Assembly (NCBI GenBank): GCA_033558025.1
Contig: JAUCEF010000011.1
Coordinates: 2,666,001-2,730,000, forward strand
Direction: 5' to 3'
Length of the DNA: 64,000 bases
DNA from: Phytophthora sp. 'mugwort'
Taxonomy: Eukaryota > Oomycota > Peronosporomycetes > Peronosporales > Peronosporaceae
Part shown: positions 11,740 through 23,949 of the stretch, in pieces
Layout of the letters: every line of letters starts with the position of its first letter
Position numbering within the stretch: position 1 is the first letter of the stretch
Position numbers and translations under genes: made by a program
The notes under the pieces: generated by a model
What the model was told of the DNA's origin: nothing
Seen by the model: only the letters and a program-made list of their open reading frames with translations
The model's database searches: none

Positions 11740-12617
11740 ATGTAGCAGCCATTTGGCGCAAAAGTTACTCCGGCAAGAAGGGCAATTTCTTAGGCAATAC
11801 GCTTCAGTCGAAACAACAGATCGAGCACGTGGAAGCAATCACAGCTCGCTCAACACGAATAGCTTGACGTCGTCAACGAAGAGAAAGCTGTTCAGATACA
11901 CGATCAACGCATGGCAGAATGGTGGCTGCGCCGAAGACCACACATTTTTCCGTCGCCGTTCCTGAGCAATACTTTCTTGAGCAATGGCTGCACGTTTGAA
12001 TATCTGCTGATAAATTGGCAGCCCAGTCGACACAAATCCGGCCGGATTTTGATGCACACTCAGCGGTGTGCGGGAGTCAAAAGTGCGACCTGCGCAACAA
12101 TGTTGCCAATCCCACAGCCAATATCAGGAAATATGTCGCTAACTTCAACAGAGTTAATGGCCCCCAAAATAAAGGGTCACTGCCTGCGGGAGAAGCCCCC
12201 CCCAGCATCTCGTGCATTACGCCAGCATTCTGACGAACATCAGCCTTGGTTACCGAGCCGGAAACGAACTGAAGAAGACGTGACGCTGCCTGAAAGTCCA
12301 ACATGTTTGTACTTGGCAGTGTAGGTCCTGAGCGTTCAGGAGAGATGGCGCGACATCTTGAACCGCCAAAGACGCACAAAGGAAAATGTACTAAATCGAC
12401 CGTGAGCGTGCTTGAGTGTTCGAAGTCGCGTCTCCAGTTCCTCAGTTGTCTTTTTAATACGATACCTGTGTAGCTCGCGCGCGACATCAGACCACACAAC
12501 CCGTCGGTACTGCCGCGCAACTTTGTACGCGAACTGAACAAGCAGCTTGTCAGCTTCGTCGGAGAACTTCGGAAGCATGAGGGAGATCGATGGTCTTCGA
12601 GTGCGTCTGTGGCTCAT
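11740..12617 (-). pseudogene. SANT-like plus DOT1-like histone methyltransferase pseudogene
   Basis: An ATG at 12617 begins a SANT/Myb-like segment with the pieces FSDEADKLLVQFAYKVARQ and WSDVARELHRYRIKKTTEEL. After a frameshift near 12400, and another in a run of G (about 12198-12204), the frame reads DIGCGIGNIVAQVALLT. This is a close match to the S-adenosylmethionine-binding motif of DOT1, the non-SET histone H3-K79 methyltransferase. Further DOT1-like blocks follow: a segment ending in IRPDLCRLG, then IVYLNSFLF (counterpart of the catalytic NNF strand), and RARSVVSTEAYC. A TGA interrupts the domain near 12065. The order and spacing of blocks support the DOT1 call, but the copy is dead. 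Expansion of DOT1-like genes in Phytophthora is recalled, not checked. Confidence 0.6.
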
Positions 12618-12627
12618 ACTTTATTAA

Positions 12628-12729
12628 AGTGTGAACCTTTTATAGTTTAACCAAGATGATTACACGAGTTCAGATCCGTGAAGTGTGAACATTGTAATCG
12701 TCTTGGTTAAACTATGCAAGGTTCACACT
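12628..12729. repeat. Inverted repeat, foldback/MITE-like, about 102 bp
   Basis: The 36-nt arms at 12628-12663 and 12694-12729 are reverse complements at 33 of 36 positions (agtgtgaacctt...gattac), with a 30-nt loop. The compact symmetrical form suggests a small non-autonomous DNA element. A convincing target-site duplication is not seen. It lies immediately upstream of the SANT/DOT1 pseudogene start, so it could also be that element's end. Confidence 0.75.
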
Positions 12730-15700
12730 AGCAAATGCTAAAATGGTTTCAGTACGTCCTACAAATGACAAGTAAAAATATGTATAGTTTGATTAAGTCG
12801 TTTGGCATGTGCACTATCACCGACACGTTTCGTGTCATACACATACACAAGGTTAGCAGTGAGTACTGTACTGGGCAACCGTATTGCCGAGCTTTACAGG
12901 GGTGAAAACCGACAAGAAACCCCACCGAGTCGCTCTAGGCTCGAGGTGGTGGGTATCGCTGTGGGTGGGTTGAAAAAATCGAGAGTGGGTTCTCATTTGG
13001 CGCACCTCGAACTGATTCGTCGGTCCTGCTTGGCGGCATCGAACTATTTTACAAGTTAAAAACGTTTCCGCATGATCTGCTCTCAGCTGTCACCCGCTTG
13101 CACGAGCATGTTTTCAAGAAAAATGTAATCAACCAGCCGAATATCAGGAGTCATGCTGTAATTAGCGTCACCGGACGGACATGGTCTTTCGCAATGGTTG
13201 GTTGGCTGGTAAACCGTGCTATCGATCTAAACGGTCTGCTTGGGTGGATGGTCTAGGAATCGGTGCGTAGTCATCAACCTGAATGGGATCACCTGGTACA
13301 GAACCAGATATTAGCCTCAATTACGGTTCCATGTAGCTTTCACCCGCCATTACACCGCTATAACGATATTATTCATGGAAGCGGTTGGAGAATCGCCATC
13401 TGGACACTATGGAGCATCGAATCACCGAATTTTACTCTATGGCAATGGTTCACTCGGCCCCATAATAGGCAACAAACGAGATGCATCTATCAGCACGGCA
13501 CCGTTTGTGCAAGCCATACCAACATGAATCAGCTGTACGTGCATAGCTGACCACAACCTTTGACGCTAGGGTGATCATGAAGGGCAAACCGTTGAACCAT
13601 AACCTTCTGCTGCCCCCCACGACGAAAAGACGGAATGTCCCCTCGCTGACGCGGTCACCCTGACCACTTCACATCTCTCACGACCCATATTCTTTCTGCG
13701 TCACTTGGGCTAGCACTGGATGGGGCATACGAAGGTTGCGCACCATGCACTTTCCCTGATATCGTTCGCGTACAGGCCACCCGTGAATACAGATGTACTT
13801 GCGCTGGTACGTCTCCATACTCATTGGTACGAGAGGAATCGCCTCCTAGGGCACCCGTTGGTACTGGATCTGATTCTTCAACTTTGCATTGCGTCTAGCA
13901 AAACGTTAATCACCTCCTTCACGACGAGCACATGGCGCGTCTCCGCCATCTACTGTTTTATCCCCTGTAAAACTCAGCCCATTTATTGTGCTGCTGTTAA
14001 AACGTCGGGACGGCGACCAACAGGCCCTCATCCCTTTCGACGAGCGCTTCTTCGCTGGTGTGGGGACGGCCCACCACGATCACCTTCCAACGCTTCTTCA
14101 GCATTACGCTTGACATTGCCACAATCTTATTGTTCTCTTCTTTCTCATCTTCTTCCGCATTCTTCTTCCGCGTCCTCCTCGTCATTATTAGAGAGGTTTC
14201 GGGTGGATCATCAGCCTTGCTTTCCCTCCAGATAAGACACCTGCTGTACAGGTGTTGGGTTTGTCAAAAAGCGTTTTCGCGGGAATTTCAATCACATTTT
14301 TGTAACCAGCCATCCTACAGCCAATCATAATACGGATAAACCCGCTTGTAGATCAACAGTTCCGAAAGTCCAGGAATGGAAGGAGCGGTGGCCGCGGCGC
14401 TGCGGTTCACCCAAGACGAAGTTCTAGAGCTGTTTAGCAATGCTAACCTCTTTCGGGAACGAAGACCTCTGGTTGCCGTTGGTGTAGGCAGGCTGTTCGA
14501 CTCCCCAGAAAGGTCTACAATTCCAGTCATGCGGTTCACTTGGCGACTGCTGCAATGCCAATACCGAGCTCGAATTTCGGTTTGATTTTTGGCGGAGTCC
14601 GACTCCTTGCAAGTTTTTTTTGCCTTTCCAGTTGTTATCGTGACGGAGAGCAATGATCGTGGCCACGCTGAAGAAGCAACTACAATTATGCTCTATAGGC
14701 TCAGCTTTCCTCACCGTCTCCATGACATAGCCAGAGCGTTGGCAGGTCGAGCCGGCGCTAAGCCGTATTTTCCTTTGGATGGGTATGGGTTTGTATAATT
14801 CTACTGGAATGGTAGATAATTAACACTGGCTAACCCATTTATATATTTTGTAGTCGACTATGTAGACACAAGATACAGCGATCGCATGTATTTCACCTCG
14901 ACCTCGCGCGCAGACAGATGCACGCCTACTGTGAGGCAGTCGAGCGTCGAACCTCGGTGGATGACGTTTTTGCTTTTCCCGACGGAACGAAGGTCGGAAT
15001 ATACCTCCCGTCTCCGCACAAGGGCCATCCATCTGATAATCTATAGCGTCAAGTGTATAGTGGCCATAAGTGAATGCACTGTCTGGGTTTTCAAGGTAAC
15101 CCTACATTTAACCCCACCTTTACTTTGTATAGTTTACAAATTCAAGTGATTTCATTCCTAAAGGTAGTATTTTTCGCCTTTTAAGGAATTCACTGTACTA
15201 CCTGTGTGTGTATCCATTCCCTCAAGGATTGTAAGTTGATACCAACATCCCTTAGGAACTGCATACGGCCAAGATAGAAGCCCTTAAAGGTCGCATTTCT
15301 CGTCCTTTAAGAATTTGTTTTTTCACGGTACTTTATGCGATCGAAGTGGATTGGTAATATTAAAAAAAAAGCTTGCACGGCTAGTTGGACAAAGTATTTA
15401 TTGGCCAAAACAAAAAGGTACGATGTACCTCCGTCGTAAGCCACCGAGTAAAATAAATATGTTCGGTGTACGCTTACCGCAACACATCCCTTTTCATGCC
15501 AAGACGTGGCTTCAGGTGCCGCAAGAGAAAAAAAAAAACAGGCACAGCTGCGCGCGATATCGCTGATGGCCGAACGCACCTGGTATTCGATCTGCCGCGA
15601 GTATAGCTGGAGACTGCGGCGGTAATTTTGAGGATAGCAGTTGTGGTGGTGGGACGTACGAATCGCTTATAATGCCCCGCCCAGTAACTATGAATACCCA

Positions 15701-17148
15701 ACGTAGCAGCAAAGCCAAAGTCCGATGAGATTCGCATGGACACGGGTCATGAAATGCGCGCCAAAATTTAGCTTATATCGATGTGCTCATATTTTAATAA
15801 TTCAAGCTTATTATTTTAATAATAAGCTTGCAGCCGAGACCTGAATTTATTATACAATTTACATGCGCGCGCCAAATTTTTGGCGCCTGTCGTCTGAAGC
15901 TCTGAAAACTAATATCCTAGGATTTATGATGATGATCCAATTAGATACAATAATACATATTTGGTATTTGTATTCAAATCACGATGTAACGACGCGTGCT
16001 GGCCTTCAATCCCCCCCCCCCCCATCCCATTATAAAATCTGTCGGGAAGCGGCGACAGGAACAAAAGTGCTGGAAGTGACGGCGGCGGATGGCGAAGAGA
16101 AATGCTGATGGCGGCCCCACAACCGCTAGGAAACGTAGGCGCTGACCATCCGCTAGCGAAGTGGATGCTGCGCTACCCGCGAGCACATTCGGCGGCGTTT
16201 TGCAATTCCAACATGCCTGGCAAAAATTGCGCAAGACCGGCTGGACTTCTACCCGCGGTCGGAGCTTATATTGGGCTACCGATCCATCCGCCCAGGCGGC
16301 AATTCACGGGGCGTCGAAGGAGAGGACTTCCTGCTGGGTGAAGGTGCTGTTATGCGCTTCGTTGGGACGCAAGGTACGAGCTGCGTCGTGTTCGAAACAG
16401 GAAAAATACACCAAACAAATTTATTGCGTGCTGTTTGTTTTATGTAAAACCCTGCGGTAACTGCGGTCAGTGCTAGTAGCGTGGGCGAGAGCTCACATGC
16501 GGACGGCGTCGTAATGTGGTGCTGGTGCAAGGTTCGTACTGCATGTTTTTTGTGTGGTGTGTGATCGGTGGTTCACAATGTTTGGGGTTGTGACTGCGTT
16601 TGTGTAGCGAACCCACGACAAAAGGGTGCTCGCGAAGATGGTGGTGGACGCCAAGGTGGTGCTGGTCTCGAGAGGGAACGCCGTGGTCGGGGACGGGGCC
16701 GCGGACGTGGGCATGGACGCGGATGTGCGGCACTAGCAGCAGACAGGGCTGGCGGTGAGAGCCTGCAAACTGGTGGCACGTTCTGACCGTCCTGGTTTCT
16801 GATAGTTTGTGTTTCATAATTGACTTTGATTGATGCCCCAGGGATGTTATCACATACAGCAGCGGAAGATTGGTGCCACTTCAAGCATTGCCACCGGCGA
16901 TCCCTCCTGTTCTTCTCCATTAGCTGTTCATCGACAAGTTTGTGGCCTACTCTCCAGCGAAGGAGCCGTGAATGAAGAAAAGGTTTAGCATTTTGTGGGA
17001 ACAGCATATATCGTGGACAGAGTATGCCACCGAGCCAAACAATGCAAGAACAAGCTCCAAGGTCCAGTGACTAGATAGCCAGTTTCAAAGCAGCGTCGAG
17101 AACCTAAGCATGTTCACTATCCAGATGGGTATCGATTAATACAGAGCT
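12730..17148. other. Long stretch without a recognised gene
   Basis: Open frames here are short or low in complexity, and none matches a known family. Two frames, 13263-13550 (+) and 13720-14235 (+), were considered and left out. Notable pieces are a perfect palindrome at 15803-15830, a run of 13 C at 16011-16023, and an Arg/Gly-rich GC-skewed segment near 16670-16730. Confidence 0.35.
15803..15830. repeat. Perfect AT-rich palindrome
   Basis: Two 13-nt arms (caagcttattatt and its reverse complement) are separated by only two bases, so this is a near-perfect cruciform-type sequence. No flanking gene makes use of it. Confidence 0.85.
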
Positions 17149-19110
17149 TTGACGAAAGCAAAAGACAGCCGCGACTGGCAGGAACGGGTGGAGCGCGAGG
17201 AGTTTGAGCGTATCGAATTGATGACGCGTCCGATCGTGTGGAAACCGAGTCGTACGAGGCCTACGATCCTATGGAAGTACTCCCGACGAACCTGGCAGAA
17301 ATTGAGGCTGTCGAACGCATGCGCTTCAATCCATCTTCATCCACAACTGCCCCACAAGATCTGCTTAAACATGGAGACGGCTCGATGTCGACTTACCTTC
17401 GCCCCGCGTACAGGCACGTGTTCGAGTATTCCGCGAGCTCAAGTTTCTTCGCCTATATTCCGATGTACGTTTGGAGCCAGGTACTACACGAAATAAACTT
17501 GTACGCTGTCTTGTACGACATTTAATGTATCGAAACCTTTTATGATGCACGAGTTGATGGCATTTTTGGGCATCATGTTCTTCATGACTTTGAACGTCAA
17601 GGTGAGTACGCAGATTACTGGGGCCCACAGCCCGAAGACGTTATATTTGGTGGTAATACGACTTCGCTTGATGGAATTATGGCTCTAAACCGGTTCAAGC
17701 TACTCCGACGGTGTCTAAGATTCAACGCGTCCCCCACGAATCTGGCCAAGGACGCGGCAGCTAGGATTAGACCACTGCTGAATTTGCTGAAGGCAACTGG
17801 GAAAAACGTTGTCGTTGGGAGGAGCGCTGCTGTCGATGAGGCAAGTGTAGCTTGTTGATCACGCCAAGATTGACATATGGTCGTGTTCGATCCGACAAAG
17901 CCAACCGGGAAGTATCACTTGAGGCTGTACATGGTATTATGCTCGTCTACATGGATATCACTCAATTATAAACTGCACTGCAACCGCAGCGCCATTGAGA
18001 ATCGTGTGGACGGCGTTGTTGGGACTGAGGAGGCCCAGATGCTAAGCGAGGAGCTGGAAAAGGTGTCCAAAATCCGGCAACATGTACTAGAAGTGATTCG
18101 GCCACTCTTTGAGTCCAAACGAGTGTTAACATGGATAACTACCGTGGATCAATGCAAGTGCTTGAAGCTCTACGTGTGAAAGGCTTGTATGGACAAGAAA
18201 CCATTCGCAACAAGAGCAAACACTTCCCGTCGGATACTATGCTGAGCAAGGATGACAAATGTTCCCGAGGGCATGCGTCCGTCGGTGTCGAAACGAAGAG
18301 CAGAGCACGGTAGCTGATGCGTGTGCGACGGCAATATCGTGAACATGGTGTCCAATTCGTATGCATCAACGATATCGTCTGTGAGTCGGACTATCGGAAA
18401 TATATCACGAGATTTCCGAGCACCTAGCTGTGTTAGGGAGTGCAACCAAAACATGCAAGGAGTCGAGTGGCTTGACCAGATTCGAGGGTAATTCTAAATT
18501 GCGGATGACCACAGTTACAAGCGCTGGCATAAGAAACTTGCCCTCGCGCTTATAGATATCGGACAGTCAAACGCCTCTTTGGCTGGCGTCTAGCAACACC
18601 TGTGTCATCATCACGGGACCCACCGTGTATTTTTGACCGAACTGGTCGGCGAGCTTACAAGTGGGCAGTGGGCACGTGCCCCGAGTAAGAGCCGCATGTT
18701 ATACGGCAGAAGTGTACCGGCCGGCGCTGATGTTAGTGAGGAAGTCACGTTATCTGGATCGACCTGTGGCGAAATCGCCAGACCAGTGTCCAGATGCACC
18801 TCCGTATCGCCGAGACAGATACACCCGGACACGAACAGAAAGCGGAGGGGTGTAATGTTTGCCGGTGAGAGGGAAGGTCCCCTACGGAGGTTACCAACTA
18901 CTGCCACACCCATTGTGTCTATGCCAAGTAGTTCGTCACGGAGCCCATAAACCGAGGTGCTGCCAGACTGCGAGTTTGACGTGCTGGCAGAAGTACCATA
19001 AGTTCTACTTGCCGAATAAAGTCTTTGGTGACAAGGGCAACATGCGAACGGGTTCAAGGCTCGCCAAGATTCGGTTCGCATTAGCAAACGAGGAAGCCGG
19101 CTGCTGCACG
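17149..19110 (+). pseudogene. piggyBac-like (DDE_Tnp_1_7) transposase pseudogene
   Basis: In changing frames the sequence reads SYEAYDPMEVLPTNLAEIEA, then YADYWGPQPEDVIFGGNT and LDGIMALNRFKLLRRCLRFN. Next come AAVDEASVA with the first catalytic Asp and VVFDPTKPTGKYHLRLYMV, which are hallmarks of piggyBac-type transposases. Further on come VKGLYGQETIRNKSKHFPSD, and near 18490-18590 ADDHSYKRWHKKLALALIDI (ADGHSYKRWHKKL in consensus form), followed by a Cys-rich tail segment TCWQKYHKFYLPNK. Stops at 17855 and 18178 and several frameshifts make it inactive. Its length agrees with a full element. No TTAA-flanked terminal repeats were identified. Confidence 0.75.
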
Positions 19111-21282
19111 ACCGATCGAGAAAGCTAGTGGGAGGATGGCGATAGAGGGCATCGCCATCGATTCTTCAGCACCCACCGTTCGTGATCGTTCCAGATCGAC
19201 AGAGAAGATATCAAGCCACCCGTAGCTGTGGGAGCAAAGCTACTCGCGGAGGTCATGCTGCTGCCGCAGCCGCGGTCAGCATCGCTGGCGAGAGCGAGAG
19301 CTCACTGAAGGACGACAGCGACGTGGCGCGGCCGCATGCAAGGTCTGTGCGGCACTGTTGGAATTGCGTTTGAGCGGCGACTGACAAGGTTTATGTAGTG
19401 GCTGCGTGTGTGTAGTGACCTACTGTGAAGGTGGTGCTGGTGAATGTGGTGGTGCTGGTGAATGTGGTGGCGGGGGCTAATATGGCTCTGCTACCGATAA
19501 TTCTGGCTGTGGGAACGTGCGTGTCCGCGGTGGTGCTGCAGCCGATGATGTAGGCGTCCGTAGCGTGGCTGATATCGCGCGCAGGCGGACGCCACCGACG
19601 TGGTGCTCAACAAGGAGCAAGCGGATGGAGATGATGGTGCTGTTGCTGATGGCTGCAGCCTCCGAGTGTGATGACGGTGTGGACCTGCTGCTGCTGGTGC
19701 AGCTAGCGTAGCGATGATCAACATTAACGGCGTGATCGAGTTCACGAAGGCGGACAACGACGACGTGGTTCTCGACAAGGATCAAGGTGACGGCCGTGCT
19801 GTCGCTGAGGTGGACGGTGGTGGGCTGCTGCTGCAGCGGTCCGCACCAATGGCGTGTATGACACCCACATGCAGACAACAACGAGGTGATGCTCGACGAG
19901 GACCAAGTTGAAGGTGCTGTTGTCGATCGTGAATGCGGACTTTAACACGGACTTAGTCGTGACCGTCGAATCGCAGCTGTAGTCGTCCAGGCGGTGCCAA
20001 TCGTACTGAATGCTAGGCATTTATCAGTTAGTTATTGCGTCGATACATATATATATATATATGAAGTGTGCTGTCGATTTCCAGTTACTTCCAGCGTACG
20101 TATTAGTTTCATGCAACGCAGAATGGTTGCACACGTGTAGAGCGATGCCGGGGACAAAACTGGCAACTACGGCGCCAACTTGGGCCTTGGCATGTTACTC
20201 CACTCTCGGGATATCAAGAGCTTACCAGGTTCCTCGAACAAGCGGTTGTTCGCGAAAACAATCGTAGAATCACACATCGGTGCGTTGGATGATAGAGTTA
20301 TATCTGAAGCGTCTCCAGTTACCATTGCCACTTGTGAAGGAGAGGATACTCGTTCACATAACTCTCAATGCGAGTACTCCCAAGTTCCGATCAGTCCGCC
20401 TGCAACTCGAGTCCAATGCGCGCTTTGATTTTGGGAAGTCAATGCAATTTGAGCAAGAACCTTACCGATATCAGCACCAATATCGAGAAAGGTGTCCTGG
20501 ACGACTGAATGGCCCCATGGCGTCGATCATCGCAACACCACCTGCCGGAAGTACTTCGCCGGCGTTTCCATGCATTTATCCAGATTTTTTGTCGCACATC
20601 CCCGGTTCACAACATCAATACTGGCTGCGATCGCTCGTGCCGATTCGGCTGGACTAAGCAATATGCCTCAGGTACAGGCGCCATAGCGTCTGCAGGGATC
20701 GTTACCGTCCTTGATCTCGTTGACGGCGCGCGGGCCTTACGGTTAGCTGTCGTCGTTGGTCTCGCTGGTTGAGCAGACGGCGGGGAGATCGGACTCGCTA
20801 GCGGTTGTGCTGGCGGTGCAGTGCTCATACAGCTTTCAGTGGTCGGTTGGTCTCGATAGTGGCTCTGTAGTGGAGAGGTTCCGTGCTGGTGGCCGCGCTC
20901 GTGGTGCGCAATTCGTACGACGCTACTCCGTCGTTGGTCTTGTGCGCGGCGTTGAAGTCACATGACTCCGTATCGATAGAAACTTTCGCTACTGCCGCGC
21001 CGGCTGCGTTCCTGCCGGCACGGACGCTGCCCATAGGAGTCCCGACTTGATGTTGCAAAAAAAAAACCGGAGGGAAGTCGCGTACTCTCTGTTATATGTG
21101 CGTTTGAGACTGGTCAAACGTAGCTGGAGAACACGTGCCATGCGCTTCGTCCTCACCCCATCCAGCGCTCGACGTAGTCCCACGTTATGCGTATACCCTT
21201 CTGTTCTAACTTTCACACTGCAGGGCAATCTGCACCAGTAATTTGTCCTCTCAGGCTTGGAAGCTGGTGCGCATAATCTATT
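19111..21282. other. GC-rich low-complexity spacer, no gene recognised
   Basis: From about 19240 to 20000 the sequence is built from degenerate gctgctg/ggtggtg-type repeats. These include a short tandem of ggtggtgctggtgaatgt at about 19430-19470, and they create long but meaningless frames on both strands. An (AT)n microsatellite lies at about 20046-20062. A frame near 20200-20430 has an uneven protein-like look but no family could be assigned. Confidence 0.35.
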
Positions 21283-21322
21283 CAAATGTGCATAGTTCTT
21301 TGCAAATGTGCATAGTTCTTTG
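21283..21322 (+). repeat. Perfect 20-bp tandem duplication
   Basis: Two identical copies of caaatgtgcatagttctttg lie head to tail at 21283-21302 and 21303-21322. Perfect identity suggests a recent local duplication. Confidence 0.85.
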
Positions 21323-21832
21323 ACCTAGTATGGTCCCAGCAATCCAATGACGATGCATTCATCTTAGACTTTGTATTGTCGGTGAGGCTACCGGTGATCG
21401 CCAGTTCTGCGGACAACAGGTCTGCAAGATAAACTTGAGATCTGATGACTGCATTATATGTCTTGAAAGATAAATGATTGGTGGAAAACCACGTTTTGTT
21501 ATGGCAAATCGGGTGATATGGGCGACGTGGCACACTATCTTACGGTTGAGCAGGCCAGCAGACAGTTTATTCGACGGCTTAAAAAAACGACAAACTCTTC
21601 CGACTCGTGCATTCCGATTGGTAGTAACATTACCCAGTATGCGAACAGCTGTAAAGCTTATAGGGCGAATTTCTCGCCCTTTAAAAAATCGATTCCCCAC
21701 CCACTACTGGAATTGGCCTTAGAGGTCAAAAACTGCGACCTTCTACTGCGAAAGGGTTTATACTATTCTGAAGGCTGTTGCCAGTTAAGTGTTAACTGAG
21801 TTATTAATAAGGTTGACGACACCCGATGGACT

Positions 21833-22279
21833 ATGTATGTAATTTTTGGTCCGTTTCGAAGGCCGTCGGCACGACATTACGGTGTTTTTTTTTTTTTGCT
21901 GCGAGTCGACTCCTGTATTATTTTTGTGAACATGCTGATGTCTTCAGAGGCAAAGCGAGTTTTGGTGATTTTGCCTATTTTGTTAGTGAATTCGTTGTCA
22001 CGCGCTTCAAGGACGTGGTGCTGTCTACGTATGCAAGCTTTAAACAAGAAGATGAGTGCGGTGAGAACAGCAGTCGAGTGGAACTTCGGGATCATGAAGA
22101 GCCTTTGTGCTTTCATTGATTTCAAGAAAAACCTCAAAATTCGCCTTGGTCCGGTAGGAAAGTTCGATCGGGCGGCAATGCTATTGACCAATTGTCATTG
22201 CTGCTACAATGGCGGCAACCAAATTAGTCAGTTCTCTCAAGTTGCGCCTCCATCTCTTCAAGATTACTTAGAACAATAA
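21833..22279 (+). pseudogene. Harbinger-type (DDE_Tnp_4) transposase, C-terminal remnant
   Basis: The frame ends with VRTAVEWNFGIMKSLCAFID and, after a short gap, GKFDRAAMLLTNCHCCYNG and QVAPPSLQDYL. This is the C-terminal end of Harbinger/PIF DDE transposases, including the E-W-x-F-G block with the third acidic residue. Upstream the reading YVIFG near 21837 would be the start of the second catalytic strand, but the region is shifted and partly lost. The Myb-like partner lies tail to tail at 22341-22886. Confidence 0.6.
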
Positions 22280-22340
22280 AAACACACAAAAACAAATATG
22301 AGCCAACCTACTTGCATGAATCAACCACAGTTCTTGTTAG

Positions 22341-22886
22341 CTAAAACAGACTAGCTCGCGAGGGGCTATCCGTCTCAGCACCACCCTCGTCTTCCCGAGA
22401 GCGTTTAATACGTTTTACCGCAATTCGGCGGATGGCTTCACCAGCGCTTTTGCTAGCTGCTCGCTGCTCTTCCTTCAACTTCTTGTTGGCTGCCTTTTCC
22501 ACCTTTCACTTTTCCATCCTAAGGATTAGCTCATCGAGGGGCTCGGCCTTCTCACTATGCGACTCAGTCATACCCGAGAGGCGCTTCTCCGTAATATTAT
22601 TCTTATGCGTAGTAGCTAACACGTCAATAAAGACAAGTTAAACCTCTTTAGCAGATTAAATTAGATCACCACATACCGATAAGAGCATTGACTCGATTCT
22701 GGTCGGTTTGGCGGTCAGATTCTTACGGAAGAGGTCTGGAGCAGCCACAAGTTCCACGGCTAGCTTCTCCCGGCGCTCCATAACCTTCCCGTGCTCCTGC
22801 TGGTAGGGCTCGTCCGCGATTGTCTGCTTTAGCAGCATGGCATCTTCATCTTCAGTGAAGTTCTTGCGTTCGGTTAGTTTTGACAT
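22341..22886 (-). pseudogene. Myb/SANT-like accessory protein of the Harbinger element
   Basis: The ATG at 22886 starts MSKLTERKNFTEDEDAMLLK and leads through a helix-rich SANT-like domain. A donor (gtatgt at 22676) and an acceptor near 22613 join it in phase to NNITEKRLSGMTESHSEKAE and a charged coiled coil, with a stop at 22341. A premature TGA at 22506-22508 cuts the coiled coil. Position 62 bp from the end of a Harbinger transposase, in convergent orientation, supports the two-gene layout of Harbinger elements. The same layout recurs at 63049-64000. Confidence 0.5.
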
Positions 22887-23487
22887 TGCTAAAGCAAAAG
22901 TGATACATCGTGATAATTCTAGTCGAGATGCCAGCATAGAGCAGGTATGAGTACAGGCATGAACCAGGTATTTACATTACCGTTAGTTAACAGAATTTAT
23001 TTTTTTCTTCTTCCAGCCACTCATCCGGGGCACCGCGGCAGTTCTTGCTCGGTTGCAGCACGCGGTGGCGACGGGCATCGATGTCACTGCCATGGCGCGC
23101 ACAGAGAGGATTAGACTGGCTCAGCGGCAATTGCGGCTGAAGCAGACGCTGAACAAGCGGCCAGAATGGATGAACCTGCGACATATGTGAAAGCCCGCCG
23201 TGCGAACGTCCGAAAGGCTCGCACTCGGTCTGAGCAAGTCGCTGCTCTTCAGCGTGCGAGGGAGGAACGTGCTCAAGCGAGAGCCATGCAATTTGGCTCG
23301 CATTCCATGGCGGAGCCGACATCAATAGAGAGGTTTCGTGCGGTGTTTTCATCGCCTTCACCATCATAAATTAGTTTAAAACACTCAATAGCCCTATTCA
23401 CTGCCTTCCCATTCTGGAAAGAGTCGTTATTTTAGTGATTCATCGTCACTACTCTCAACCGCCTATCAGCACCAGTCACGCTTCCGT
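22887..23487. other. Spacer with a short charged frame
   Basis: A + strand segment at 23089-23367 is split by one frameshift and reads LRLKQTLNKRPEWMNL, then VRKARTRSEQVAALQRA. It looks helical and charged but is not recognised. Confidence 0.25.
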
Positions 23488-23766
23488 TCATGAGACAGTC
23501 GCGGCGGTGAAAGTTTTTGAATACGCCGCAGCCACAATGTATAGCGATGACTTTATGTAGAAATTTGGATACGGTGATTTTCGAAGTGACATTTCATAAT
23601 TGAATTGTTATATTTCGAACAAACTCGATACAATAAGTTACGGCTATAAATGTATTAAACGTTTACGGCCAACCATATTGTTTGATCTAAGTGGCTTTGG
23701 ATATATGTAGGGGTATGGGATTCGCAAGGGCTCCATAGCAAACAAATCTCCGATTTTCGATGGGCT
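23488..23766 (+). repeat. Dispersed repeat, copy 2, with flanking short direct repeat
   Basis: This copy aligns with 10745-10990 over about 250 bp. It is bounded by a near-identical short sequence: gtcgcggcggtgaa occurs just inside the left end (about 23499) and again just after the right end (about 23780). That might mark a unit boundary or a target duplication. Confidence 0.75.
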
Positions 23767-23949
23767 CCATTCATGTTATTGTCGCGGCGGTGAAGCCACA
23801 ATCTGTACAGCACACTGATCCGGATCGCGTGAGATACGCGAAGCATGTTGTGGCTGCCGAAGGCGGCTGGGCTTGGTGACAGACAATCATCCCCAGCAAG
23901 TATACGGCTGCGGGCCACGACATGGCTTCCACTCAGACACGGTTTAAAT

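Noticed and set aside
13720..14235. 171-codon + strand frame
   Set aside because: No domain, a low-complexity Ser/Leu/Arg composition, and an opposing acidic frame on the other strand; probably chance.
19477..19881. Overlapping long frames in GC-rich repeat DNA
   Set aside because: They arise from degenerate trinucleotide-type repeats that keep several frames open.
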